A DNA stretch of 64,000 nucleotides from Rubripirellula tenax. Its GTDB lineage: Bacteria; Planctomycetota; Planctomycetia; Pirellulales; Pirellulaceae. The stretch is from NCBI RefSeq assembly GCF_007860125.1, contig NZ_SJPW01000009.1:1-64000 (forward strand). The letters run 5' to 3'. The translations under genes and the position numbers were made by a program. Below the pieces are notes generated by a model. It ran no database searches. It saw nothing but the letters and a program-made list of their open reading frames with translations, and was not told the DNA's origin. Positions 1-7,732 of the stretch are shown here, piece by piece (position 1 is the first letter of the stretch; every line of letters starts with the position of its first letter).

Positions 1-105
1 GCGTTTGAAATTGCTTTTAGTCAACAATTCCAACGCGCGAACCCGCTTGCGGGTTCGATCTTCGGGGAGCTTTTCTTCGAAATTAGTCGTAATTCCTGCG
101 GCCAT
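1..105 (-). CDS. Partial hypothetical protein (N-terminus only)
   Basis: An open frame runs leftward from an ATG at 105 and leaves the window without a stop. The visible 35 residues begin MAAGITTNFEEKLPED and are rich in charged residues. No family is recognisable. It follows 18 bases after a short ribbon-helix-helix-like frame, so it could be the next gene of a toxin-antitoxin pair or the continuation of a broken one. Only the left flank could decide. Confidence 0.35.
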   Translation of the reverse strand, partial: MAAGITTNFEEKLPEDRTRKRVRALELLTKSNFKR

Positions 106-123
106 GCGATTTCTGGACAGACA

Positions 124-213
124 CTAGCTATTGAGCGAAACGCCTTGCTCGCTGGCAAGTTGCTGTGCTTTCGCTTTCAGGTCGTCAGGCATTCGCAACG
201 TGATTGTCGCCAC
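124..213 (-). pseudogene. Ribbon-helix-helix antitoxin-like fragment
   Basis: A GTG start with GGAG about 10 bases upstream opens a 29-codon frame reading VATITLRMPDDLKAKAQQLA and ending at a TAG after SLNS. This is the beta strand and first helix of an Arc/CopG-type DNA-binding antitoxin. Such proteins normally continue for another 20-50 residues, so this copy is truncated or broken by a premature stop. A longer open frame through it on the same strand is antisense to two other genes and is not coding. Confidence 0.4.
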
Positions 214-306
214 TGAACGTAATCTCCACAAACTGCACTCGGTCAATCGCCACAGATGGTAGTCTACCGATCGTTCCTTCGCGATTCGACAGAGAAATGG
301 ATCATC

Positions 307-627
307 ATGACTGACGCAAAGAAAACCAACCTGATTGAGTTGCTCGATTCGCTCGTGATGGCGGCGGTTCCGAAGGCGTCGAAGGTCGCCAAATACGGTG
401 GGACGCTTTACACGCTGAAACCAGAGGAGAAGGAAGGGCAGTTTTGCGGCGTGTTTCCCTACAAAGCGCACGTTCAGTTGTCGTTCGCTCAAGGTTCGTC
501 GCTCGACGATCCCGATGGTTTGCTCGAAGGTGGCGGCAAGTTCCGGCGGCACCTGACGTACAAAAGCCTCGATGATGTCGATGCAAAGATCGTGAAGCGA
601 TTTTGCAAAGCCGCCATCAAGCTGTGA
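307..627 (+). CDS. DUF1801 domain protein
   Basis: A 106-residue cytosolic protein matching the DUF1801 (YdhG-like) family: an N-terminal helix, then KASKVAKYGGTLYTLKP, the hydrophobic FCGVFPYKAHVQLSFAQG strand region, and a C-terminal RHLTYKSLDDVD segment followed by a basic helix. Members are small alpha/beta proteins of unknown biochemical role. I chose the ATG at 307 because upstream in-frame sequence (from 256) does not look like family sequence. No operon partner is evident; the next gene starts 77 bases downstream. Confidence 0.75.
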   Translation: MTDAKKTNLIELLDSLVMAAVPKASKVAKYGGTLYTLKPEEKEGQFCGVFPYKAHVQLSFAQGSSLDDPDGLLEGGGKFRRHLTYKSLDDVDAKIVKRFCKAAIKL

Positions 628-703
628 GATGAACGGAAGGTTTGGTTTGCTTCGTCGGTATAGTTCACTGCCCGCCCCAATCCTCTTGCCGTGATCACCA
701 AGC

Positions 704-1300
704 ATGAAACCGCTCTTTCGATTTGCCGCCGTACTCTTGTTCGCTGTCCTCACGGTACCGGCCGCGGAAGCACAAACGATGACCAGCCTGTTCGACTTTG
801 CCCAATCTGCTGACACACAGTCCAGTGACGCGGCCAAGTGGCAGATCGTCAACGACGGCGTCATGGGCGGGCGATCAAGCAGCCAAGCGTCGATTGTCAA
901 ATTGGACACGGGTGAAGACGCGATGCGGTTCGCCGGCAACCTGTCGCTTGAAAACAACGGCGGGTTCGCGTCAGTACGCTCGGGGCCCAGCGGTTCACTC
1001 GGTCTCGATCCCGGCGAGACGATCGTGTTGCGAGTCAAAGGCGACGGACGTCGCTACACGTTCAATCTCTACACGCCCGATCGCCGGACGGCATTCTCCT
1101 ACCAGATGGAATTCGCCACGACCGCCGGCCAGTGGACGGAAGTCAAACTGCCGATCGACCAGTTCGTCGCTCACTCCTTCGGCCGCCGCATACCCGGCAT
1201 GAAGCTGAGGCCCAGCCAAGTGCAATCCATCGGTATTTTGCTCGGCGACAAGAAACCGGGACCGTTCGAGATCTTGATCGACTCGATCATGGTTCAGTGA
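704..1300 (+). CDS. Secreted CIA30 family protein
   Basis: A 198-residue exported protein. Residues 1-23 form a signal peptide ending in AEA. The remainder matches the CIA30 family (complex I intermediate-associated protein 30), a galactose-binding-like beta-sandwich: WQIVNDGVMGGRSSS, then NNGGFASVRSGP, RVKGDGRRYTFNL and a C-terminal IGILLGDKKPGPF strand. Bacterial homologues are usually of unknown function. The stop at 1298-1300 is one base before the ATG of the acetyltransferase, so the two are probably cotranscribed and translationally coupled. Confidence 0.85.
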   Translation: MKPLFRFAAVLLFAVLTVPAAEAQTMTSLFDFAQSADTQSSDAAKWQIVNDGVMGGRSSSQASIVKLDTGEDAMRFAGNLSLENNGGFASVRSGPSGSLGLDPGETIVLRVKGDGRRYTFNLYTPDRRTAFSYQMEFATTAGQWTEVKLPIDQFVAHSFGRRIPGMKLRPSQVQSIGILLGDKKPGPFEILIDSIMVQ

Positions 1301-1301
1301 A

Positions 1302-1853
1302 ATGAGTGAGAAGCAAAAGATGCTCGCCGGCGAACCTTACGACCCGGCTGATCCAGAACTGACGGCCGATCGCCTGCACACGCGGAAGCTACTCCATACG
1401 CTGAACCATGCCGAACCGGGAGACACCGAACGCATGAGAAACGTTTGCCGCGAACTGTTCGGCAGCGGCGGAGACACGGTTTGGCTTGAACCGCCTTTTC
1501 GATGCGATTACGGAACCAACATCTATCTCGGCGAGAAGGTTTACTTCAACTTCGACTGCGTGATCTTGGACGTTTGCGAAGTTCGGATCGGCAGCCATGT
1601 GTTTGTTGCACCCGGCGTTCACATCTACACCGCCACGCATCCGCTGGACGCTGAACTGCGCCGAACTCAAGAGTTCGGTAAGCCCGTCACGATCGGAGAC
1701 GATGTGTGGATCGGCGGCAAAGCGATCATCTGCCCTGGCGTGACCATCGGAGATCGCAGCGTCATTGGTGCCGGCAGCGTAGTCACGAAGGATGTGCCGG
1801 CCAATGTCGTCGTCGCGGGCAATCCGGCGAAAGTAATTCGTTCGCTCTTCTAG
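1302..1853 (+). CDS. maa: Sugar O-acetyltransferase (maltose/galactoside type)
   Basis: A 183-residue left-handed beta-helix acetyltransferase of the Maa/LacA group, transferring acetyl from acetyl-CoA to a sugar hydroxyl. Visible: the N-terminal MLAGEPYDPADPEL segment, the PFRCDYGTNIYLGEKVYFNF motif, hexapeptide repeats, the catalytic-histidine region IYTATHPLD, and the C-terminal VTIGDDVWIGGKAIICPGV and IGAGSVVTKDVP coils. Length is typical. It directly follows the CIA30 gene. Its last codons overlap, on the opposite strand, a relic of a CoA-binding gene. The exact sugar substrate cannot be told. Confidence 0.9.
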   Translation: MSEKQKMLAGEPYDPADPELTADRLHTRKLLHTLNHAEPGDTERMRNVCRELFGSGGDTVWLEPPFRCDYGTNIYLGEKVYFNFDCVILDVCEVRIGSHVFVAPGVHIYTATHPLDAELRRTQEFGKPVTIGDDVWIGGKAIICPGVTIGDRSVIGAGSVVTKDVPANVVVAGNPAKVIRSLF

Positions 1854-1912
1854 CTCAGAGCCAACAGCACGAGCACGCAGCTTCCGTCGTCGATGACGTT
1901 GATGGCCGGCTC
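1850..1912 (-). pseudogene. C-terminal relic of a CoA-binding protein gene
   Basis: Twenty codons plus a TAG read EPAINVIDDGSCVLVLLALS. This is nearly the C-terminus of the intact CoA-binding gene at 4742-5131, which ends ITVIDDGSCILVLLALS with the same stop context. The DNA similarity (I judge about 80 percent by eye) stops abruptly at 1912, just before the VapC stop at 1914. I infer that an ancestral gene was replaced except for its last codons when the toxin-antitoxin pair arrived. The fragment also overlaps the acetyltransferase stop. Confidence 0.7.
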
Positions 1913-1913
1913 A

Positions 1914-2345
1914 CTAGGGCGTGATGCAATTGAGGCCAGCGAACAACACAAAATCCTTCGGGTTCGTCGTCAGGATTGAATGAACTCCAGCAGAGAAGTA
2001 CGTCGTCGCGAGCAAGGTGTCGAGCAACCGCTTGCGACCGAGTTGATGCTGCCGATGCCAATCAATGAATTGCATTGTCGCGTCGCTATCAGGAAATACG
2101 TGATCCACTTCGTTGGCGTTCCACCACTGCTCGGCAAGGTCGCGAGCATCGTCGACCGACAATGGTTGCGAAAAGCGTTTTGGATCAGTCACGATGTGGA
2201 TGAGTTCTGCCAGAACTTGCGGAGTCAGCGAGAACCGATCGCCGTTATTGAGCAACCGTGCGAGTGTCGCTTTTGCATTTTGATGAAGCGGATGTTGGGT
2301 GATAGCGGCCGCAACGAGGAACCCAGTATCCAGTCCATGGTTCAA
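1914..2345 (-). CDS. vapC: PIN-domain toxin, VapC type
   Basis: A 143-residue PIN ribonuclease. Acidic motifs are visible: Asp in LDTGFLVAAA near residue 6, Glu in LAELIHIVTD near residue 46, Asp in GRKRLLDTLLATTY near residue 108, and the closing ILTTNPKDFVLFAG strand. Family members cleave RNA, in several cases tRNA or the sarcin-ricin loop. The start ATG overlaps the antitoxin stop (ATGA), the usual layout of a toxin-antitoxin operon. Base and codon use do not obviously differ from neighbours, but the flanking gene relic points to insertion. Confidence 0.88.
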   Translation of the reverse strand: MNHGLDTGFLVAAAITQHPLHQNAKATLARLLNNGDRFSLTPQVLAELIHIVTDPKRFSQPLSVDDARDLAEQWWNANEVDHVFPDSDATMQFIDWHRQHQLGRKRLLDTLLATTYFSAGVHSILTTNPKDFVLFAGLNCITP

Positions 2346-2560
2346 TTTTGCTGCTCCAGCATTTCATCAAGCAGGTCGCTGTTAGCCTCATCATACGAGA
2401 GGACTTGACCAACATTCGCCGCAGGAATGTCAAGCACGCTCTGTGACTTTCCCGATGGTCGGTGTTCACCGACACGCTGTGCCAGCCAAACCAACAGTTC
2501 TCGCTGTTGGTCGGGAGGCAAAGAGGCCGCCGCTGCTTCGATTTGACTTAGATTTTCCAT
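2342..2560 (-). CDS. vapB: Putative VapB-type antitoxin
   Basis: A 72-residue acidic protein immediately upstream of and overlapping vapC by four bases. The N-terminus (IEAAAASLPPDQQRELLVWL) resembles the short helical antitoxins found with PIN toxins; the C-terminus, ending DEMLEQQN, would be the toxin-wrapping tail. It lacks an obvious AbrB or ribbon-helix-helix fold, so the assignment rests on position, size and composition. It would be expected to repress its own promoter, which should lie within 2561-2627. Confidence 0.7.
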   Translation of the reverse strand: MENLSQIEAAAASLPPDQQRELLVWLAQRVGEHRPSGKSQSVLDIPAANVGQVLSYDEANSDLLDEMLEQQN

Positions 2561-2627
2561 TCCTGCATTTTCATCTGAGTGACGCGATATTGCAAGCCAG
2601 AATCCTTGCTTGTTGATGTTACAGCGG

Positions 2628-4595
2628 TCAGTTCAGCCAAGGGGGCTGTCGCATTTGCTTGTCGATTCCCAGAACAAACTGTCTGACGCATTTCACCGTC
2701 GAATTGAGATCAGCGACTTCGAGAGACAGCGTTACGCCTTTCTTGTTTCGTCCGTTTCGATGCACAATATGGTGTCGCTTGTCAATTGATTTTTGCAAAA
2801 CGCGAAGATCGTCCTCGCTCGGGAACTGCACTCGCAATACGGTCTCAAACATCTTTTGCACGACGAATAGATTGTGATAGATAACGTCCAAGAGATACTT
2901 CTTGACGTTGTTTGCGGCATTGATGTCCCAGTCGACGATTTCCGCAATACTGTACTTCTTCTCCTTGAAAGCTGGCGTCGTCAGCATAACCGAGTTTCGC
3001 AGTTCTTTTGAGGGAACGACGGTGTTGATGAAGGAATCTGATAGGTACGTTTCCATTGAAGCGATCAAACCCGCGTGAATCAGTCGGTACAGTGCTTGCT
3101 GAGAATCTTCATCAGAAATTTCGATGAAGACCAGCTTTGACAAACTTGCGACCGACTCTTCAAACGTTTCAAGATAGGAAACATTGCCAGCAACGGAATC
3201 GCTCAAGGCTTCCTGGATCAGTGTGTCTCTCGCGATTCGGTTGCACTGGGGGCAAGTGCGACGATTAACGCGGTTCTGTACCGACTCTGACCAAACATGA
3301 TCTGGGTTGACGTCACATTGCCACCAAAACTTCTTCGCACTCTGTCGTCGTACGTCGAAAGGAGTTTCCGGCGCGTTCTTTGTCGCGTGCCACGACTTCG
3401 CAATTTCAGGCTCAACATTTGCAAGGCATGTCTTGGAATCCGCCAACAGTCCACTGCAATAGGGGCAGCCCGATCCTTTCGTCCGCTGCCAGACGTAAGC
3501 CGACCAAACGTGTTCTTCGTCGTTTCTGCATTGCCACCAAACCTTCTTTCCACTGCCGGACCCCAAATGCTCTGGGACAATCGTCCCGTTTTTTGTTGGA
3601 TGCCACTCCGCCGATAGTTCGGGGCGCTTCGTTGCGATTGAATCCTCCAGAGCAACTCTGCTGGGTCTTCCCGATGTCTGAGGAGCACATTCTGGGCAAG
3701 CATGCTTTCGATGAACCTGGTTCTTGACAGACGATTGCCACTCGTGCGTCGGTTCATCGGGACATTGCCACCAGACGACCAATTCTGAACCCTGAGAAAC
3801 TTGCTCGGGATCAAAATTGGCGTTCTTCGTCGCATGCCAAAACTTGAGCAGGTCGGGATGGGATTCGCTGACGGCAGTTGTTCCACGACGCAACCTCGAA
3901 GTAGCGGGCTTTGTCGCACTGCGTTTTCGTTTTTTTCTTTGGTGTCCCTGGCAATGCGGGCAGTTCTTTCGTCCATCTGTACGCGTCTTGACCATTGCGG
4001 TCCATTCATGAGCTGCATCCTTTTGGCACTGCCACCAAACGCACTTCTCACTTCGGTTGGGAACCGCCTCCGGTACTAAATCGCCGTTCTTCGTCGGATG
4101 CCACTCGGCGGCGACGTCCGGAGATTTTGATGCAACAGACATTTGCAGTCGCCTGCATCCAGGACAACCACTCGACCCAATGGCTCGACCTGCAACTGTT
4201 GCCTGCCACTCATGATGACTGTCGACGCTACATTGCCACCAGACCTTTTTGTTCGATTGAGGGGCAAGTTCGGTTGGCTTCAAATCTCCGTTTTTGTCTG
4301 GATGAAACTCGCTTGCAACATCGGGATAGAGCATCTCAATCGAATCTTCGGCGATAACTCGACGGCCAGAGCAATAGGGGCAACCGTGTCCCTCATAGAC
4401 TCTTGCTCGAACCTGAGATTGCCATTCGTGACGAGAGTCTTTACTGCAACGCCACCAGACTCGATAGCTACTGTTGGAAGGAATTTGATCTAGGCTGTGG
4501 GCCTCATTCAGCGTTGGATGCCACTCTTTCGCCAGCTCGAGGTCATGGGAAACCAAGAGTGGTACGTGAATTCCAGCTTGCTGTAGCGTTTTCAT
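2628..4595 (-). CDS. Six zinc-ribbon (DUF4379-like) repeats plus HEPN-like C-terminus
   Basis: A 655-residue protein in two parts. Residues about 20-450 hold six repeats of a treble-clef zinc-ribbon module (DUF4379-like): each has a VASEWHPTKNG-like start, a KVWWQC core, HEW or HVW, and a closing CPYC/CPGC/CPHC/CPEC/CPQC knuckle. Residues about 460-655 are helical and carry RHHIVHRNG at 607-615, matching the R-x4-H signature and the following RNG of RiboL-PSP-type HEPN domains, many of which are RNases. Plausible role: nucleic-acid sensing by the ribbons coupled to RNA cleavage, as in defence proteins. It lies beside a toxin-antitoxin pair. The HEPN assignment and the function are inference. 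Confidence 0.7.
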   Translation of the reverse strand: MKTLQQAGIHVPLLVSHDLELAKEWHPTLNEAHSLDQIPSNSSYRVWWRCSKDSRHEWQSQVRARVYEGHGCPYCSGRRVIAEDSIEMLYPDVASEFHPDKNGDLKPTELAPQSNKKVWWQCSVDSHHEWQATVAGRAIGSSGCPGCRRLQMSVASKSPDVAAEWHPTKNGDLVPEAVPNRSEKCVWWQCQKDAAHEWTAMVKTRTDGRKNCPHCQGHQRKKRKRSATKPATSRLRRGTTAVSESHPDLLKFWHATKNANFDPEQVSQGSELVVWWQCPDEPTHEWQSSVKNQVHRKHACPECAPQTSGRPSRVALEDSIATKRPELSAEWHPTKNGTIVPEHLGSGSGKKVWWQCRNDEEHVWSAYVWQRTKGSGCPYCSGLLADSKTCLANVEPEIAKSWHATKNAPETPFDVRRQSAKKFWWQCDVNPDHVWSESVQNRVNRRTCPQCNRIARDTLIQEALSDSVAGNVSYLETFEESVASLSKLVFIEISDEDSQQALYRLIHAGLIASMETYLSDSFINTVVPSKELRNSVMLTTPAFKEKKYSIAEIVDWDINAANNVKKYLLDVIYHNLFVVQKMFETVLRVQFPSEDDLRVLQKSIDKRHHIVHRNGRNKKGVTLSLEVADLNSTVKCVRQFVLGIDKQMRQPPWLN

Positions 4596-4741
4596 AGATT
4601 TCCGATTCGAAATTGGAGCTATTCAAGACGACAACGCAGCGCCGTAAGGCGTTCGCGTCGATCTTGAATTCCATTCCCGTATTCTAAGAAGAGGTTGGGG
4701 TTTCTGACACCTCATGACGCATTGCTGTGCGGAAACCATCA

Positions 4742-5131
4742 CTAGCTGAGCGCAAGAAGTACGAGAATGCAACTTCCGTCGTCGATGACGGTGATGCCGG
4801 CTTCGCGTGCGGATTCGCTGGCCTGATCGTCTTCGGCTCCGGGTTGCATCCAGATGTGCTTCACTCCGGCCGCGATTGCGTCGGAGACGACTTTGCGAGT
4901 GACCTCGGGTGGCGTAATGATCGAGAGAGCTTCGGGGACGAGCGGTAGGTCGGCGATCGTCGGGTAGGCTTGGTGGCCTTCGATTGCGTCTTGGGCGGGA
5001 TTGAGCGGGTAGGTCTCTCGGCTGGCGGCGAGCAGGGCGCGGAAGACTTTGTTGCCGTACTTGTGCTGACGATTGGATGCGCCGGCGACTGCATAAGTTT
5101 TTGCGGCGAGAAACTTTTCGATTGAGTTCAT
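4742..5131 (-). CDS. CoA-binding domain protein (YccU-like)
   Basis: A 129-residue single-domain Rossmann protein of the CoA_binding_2 family. Visible: AKTYAVAGASNRQHKYGNKV near the N-terminus, the YPLNPAQDAIEG strand-turn, LSIITPPEVTRKVV and the conserved KHIWMQPGAEDDQA segment, ending with ITVIDDGSCILV. Family members bind CoA-type nucleotides; the cellular role is unknown. A broken relic of a paralogue of its last 20 codons sits at 1850-1912. It is followed by no close partner on the same strand. Confidence 0.88.
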   Translation of the reverse strand: MNSIEKFLAAKTYAVAGASNRQHKYGNKVFRALLAASRETYPLNPAQDAIEGHQAYPTIADLPLVPEALSIITPPEVTRKVVSDAIAAGVKHIWMQPGAEDDQASESAREAGITVIDDGSCILVLLALS

Positions 5132-5241
5132 AGGGAGTTTCTTATCGGGAGCGAAAGTATCACAGAGCGTCGCAGAATTCAGTCAATTCAAGCGTCCTAT
5201 GACGGATCGACTATTGTGAACTGCGGATTCGACGCATTCGA

Positions 5242-5781
5242 TCAACTACAAAGCATCACAGCCAACAAGTCCAGTCCGTCCTCGTGTACAGATTCAACGA
5301 CTTCGTGAAAATTTGTCCGAGCGGATTCGGCTTCTTCATCGGTGCATTCATCGGCTTCTTCTAACGCAGGCAGAACGATGGATTCGATATCGGAATTTGC
5401 GAGATAGCCCACCTCCGGTGGTCGGTCGCTACAGGTGGGGACCGCAAACGGTGGGGACTGCGATTGAAACCAATGCCAGATGCCAATGTCGTCGATATGG
5501 CCGTGGCTCCGCAACAGCGTGAATCCAGGTATCTCCACCTTTTCGCTGGCGACTTCGCACAACCAGCACAGTGCGTTGAAGTAATCCGTGCCGCAGTCGT
5601 CCGGCAGACGGCAAGCACAGATCTGACTTGCGAACTTAAGCGAGTCTTTCACTTCATCCTCGGTGAATTCGTTTGCTTCACGAAGTCGGTCTGCCATTTG
5701 GTCCAGTAACGTGCTGGGATTCGAGAACTGCTCTGCGACTTGCGAGGCATTCATGGCAAAGAAGTAAATGGAGTATCTCAT
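5242..5781 (-). CDS. DUF7691-like hypothetical protein
   Basis: A 179-residue acidic cytosolic protein starting MRYSIYFFAMNASQ. Features resembling DUF7691 are a YFNALCWLCEV helix in the middle and a later PPEVGYLANSDIE segment, but I recognise this only loosely. It has no signal peptide or membrane segment. It sits upstream of nothing obvious on its strand and downstream, in the same orientation, of two Imm49-like genes, a setting common for polymorphic-toxin immunity islands. An alternative start is the Met at residue 10. Confidence 0.55.
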   Translation of the reverse strand: MRYSIYFFAMNASQVAEQFSNPSTLLDQMADRLREANEFTEDEVKDSLKFASQICACRLPDDCGTDYFNALCWLCEVASEKVEIPGFTLLRSHGHIDDIGIWHWFQSQSPPFAVPTCSDRPPEVGYLANSDIESIVLPALEEADECTDEEAESARTNFHEVVESVHEDGLDLLAVMLCS

Positions 5782-5820
5782 TTGGCTTTGTTATTGGAGT
5801 GTTTTATGTGGTTTGATGAC

Positions 5821-6684
5821 TTACGCCAAACCAACCGACTGCCGAGTCAGCACCGCAGCCAAACATTTCTCGGACATCTCTGGAAGCGTCAAACCTCGGT
5901 GTTCAGCAATCAACCATATGATGGACTGAGCCAGGGCCACGATATCATACGAAATATTGCTGTTGACAGGTTTTGCCACGAAGTGCTTGACGGAGTCAAC
6001 AAACGCCTTGTCAAAGGCGGCCTGATCTTTGGCGATCACAGCCTCCCATGCCGCACACAAAAGTCGTGGCCGTTTGAGGCGGGATTTCTTGGCCTCTTCA
6101 AACAGTTGATCGGCACCGTCCATCGGTTCGGGACTCAGACTTCCGGCGATGCAAATCATTATTTGGAACATCTGATCTTCGATCTCTCCAGCACAGTACT
6201 CTGGTGGAATCGTGGCATCGAACCCCGCGCAGATCTTTGCCACATCGTCCCAACGTCCGGTTAGGCCGCCCAGTAAGAGTCCGCACCGAAGCTCCGTGTA
6301 CCAACGTAGGCTGTGAGAAGGTTTGGATCTGTCGACCGCAGTCTTATTATTCAGATGGCAATTTTCGAGGCTCTGTGGATCGAGAAGCTTGTACTTCGTT
6401 TTCTGCTCTTCCGTCAGGCGAGCCAACGCAGCTTTTGTCCACCAGTCCCCGCAGAAGTAATCGACAACGAGATCAACGCCTGTTTGTGCTTGCTTTGGCA
6501 GATCATCAACGACACCGATTTGCAAATGATGCAATGTCACAAGGACGATCTTGTCTTGGATAGCCGAACTACGGTGATTCACGGTTGGCGCGTATGCGTT
6601 CTCGTGGCTTTTCTCACGACGTCGCTTTAGGACATGGGAAAACTCGTAGACCCACTTGTGCTTCAAAATTTCATACTTCTTCAT
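5821..6684 (-). CDS. Imm49-like helical protein, copy A
   Basis: A 287-residue soluble helical protein, start ATG at 6684 with AGGA 8 bases upstream. Conserved stretches include VDYFCGDWWTKAALARLTEE, LRWYTELRCGLLLGGLTGRW, LLCAAWEAVIAKDQAAFDKA and VALAQSIIWLIAEHRGLTLP. The W/D-rich helical pairs resemble the Imm49 immunity family; this is a tentative match. It is a near-identical tandem copy of the gene at 6752-7615, diverging only over about the first 60 residues. It could protect against a toxin encoded elsewhere, since no toxin is visible nearby. Confidence 0.65.
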   Translation of the reverse strand: MKKYEILKHKWVYEFSHVLKRRREKSHENAYAPTVNHRSSAIQDKIVLVTLHHLQIGVVDDLPKQAQTGVDLVVDYFCGDWWTKAALARLTEEQKTKYKLLDPQSLENCHLNNKTAVDRSKPSHSLRWYTELRCGLLLGGLTGRWDDVAKICAGFDATIPPEYCAGEIEDQMFQIMICIAGSLSPEPMDGADQLFEEAKKSRLKRPRLLCAAWEAVIAKDQAAFDKAFVDSVKHFVAKPVNSNISYDIVALAQSIIWLIAEHRGLTLPEMSEKCLAAVLTRQSVGLA

Positions 6685-7473
6685 AACAATCCTGTCATCA
6701 TTTCCGTTCCGATTGGCCAGCGAGCACTGAGTATAGAAAGATCGTTCATCATCAGGCCAAACCAACCGACTGCCGAGTCACCACCGCAGCCAAACATTTC
6801 TCGGACATCTTTGGAAGCGTCAAACCTCGGTGTTCAGCAATCAACCAGATGATGGACTGAGCCAGGGCCACGATATCATACGAAATATTGCTGTTGACAG
6901 GTTTTGCCACGAAGTGCTTGACGGAGTCAACGAACGCCTTGTCAAAAGCGGCCTGATCTCCAGCGATCACAGCCTCCCATGCCGCACACAATAGTCGTGG
7001 CCGTTTGAGGCGGGATTTCTTGGCCTCTTCAAACAGTTGATCGGCACCGTCCATCGGTTCGGGACTCAAGCTGCCGGCGATGCAAATCATCAGTTGGAAC
7101 ATCTGATCTTCGATCTCACCAGCACAGTACTCCGGTGGAATCGTGGCATCGAACCCAGCGCAGATCTTTGCCACATCGTCCCAACGTCCGGTCAGGCCGC
7201 CCAGTAAGAGGCCGCACCGAAGCTCCGTGTACCAACGTAGGCTGTGAGAAGGTTTGGATCTGTCGACCGCAGGCTTATTGTCGAGATAGCAATTTTTGAG
7301 ACTCTGCGGATCGAGAAGCTTGTACTTCGTTTTCTGTTCTTCTGTCAGGCGAGCCAATCCAGCTTTCGTCCACCAGTCGCCGCAAAAGTAATCGACAACA
7401 AGATCAACGCCTGTTTGTGCTTGCTCCGGCAGATCATCAACGACACCGATTTCAAGATGATGCAATGCCGCCA
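5825..7473. repeat. Tandem direct duplication of about 715 bp
   Basis: Sequence 5825-6540 recurs at 6758-7473 with a constant offset of 933 bases and only scattered differences (for example gccgagtcagcacc against gccgagtcaccacc). Beyond about 6540 and 7473 the copies diverge sharply, within the coding region for the N-termini of the two Imm49-like proteins. The copies lie in direct orientation, so recombination between them would delete one gene. Confidence 0.85.
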
Positions 7474-7615
7474 ACCTCATCTTGCTGTCTATGGCAGCAC
7501 TTCGCCATTTGTGGGTAGGCGCGTATCCGTGCTCAAGGCACTGCTGGCGCAAATATGGCAGCACAAAAGAAATGTCGAATACCCACTCATGTTTCAAAAT
7601 CTGATATCGCTTCAT
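6752..7615 (-). CDS. Imm49-like helical protein, copy B
   Basis: A 287-residue paralogue of copy A, immediately upstream on the same strand. The ATG at 7615 has GAAAGAG five bases upstream. From about residue 65 to the end it matches copy A almost residue for residue (for example DWWTKAGLARLTEE for DWWTKAALARLTEE), while the N-terminal region differs (LPYLRQQCLEHGYAPTHKWR against LKRRREKSHENAYAPTVNHR). Such a pattern suggests recent duplication with gene conversion or with selection for diversity at the N-terminus. Function as for copy A is inferred only. Confidence 0.65.
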   Translation of the reverse strand: MKRYQILKHEWVFDISFVLPYLRQQCLEHGYAPTHKWRSAAIDSKMRLAALHHLEIGVVDDLPEQAQTGVDLVVDYFCGDWWTKAGLARLTEEQKTKYKLLDPQSLKNCYLDNKPAVDRSKPSHSLRWYTELRCGLLLGGLTGRWDDVAKICAGFDATIPPEYCAGEIEDQMFQLMICIAGSLSPEPMDGADQLFEEAKKSRLKRPRLLCAAWEAVIAGDQAAFDKAFVDSVKHFVAKPVNSNISYDIVALAQSIIWLIAEHRGLTLPKMSEKCLAAVVTRQSVGLA

Positions 7616-7732
7616 TTTGACTCTTTCATTACTCAAAGCTCTCATCTTGCTCCAACACATAACAAAGGAGCAGTCCGACGGGCTCGGTTGATCCCCGTAT
7701 ATTCCAATGTCCTATCCCGTTATACTAACCAC

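Noticed and set aside
124-1038. A 304-codon minus-strand open frame across the DUF1801 and CIA30 genes
   Set aside because: It is antisense to two well-supported genes; only its last 30 codons look like protein, and those are annotated as an antitoxin-like fragment.
3218-4051. A 277-codon second frame inside the zinc-ribbon/HEPN gene
   Set aside because: It is a shifted frame of a repetitive gene; its residues show no domain and the repeat periodicity belongs to the other frame.
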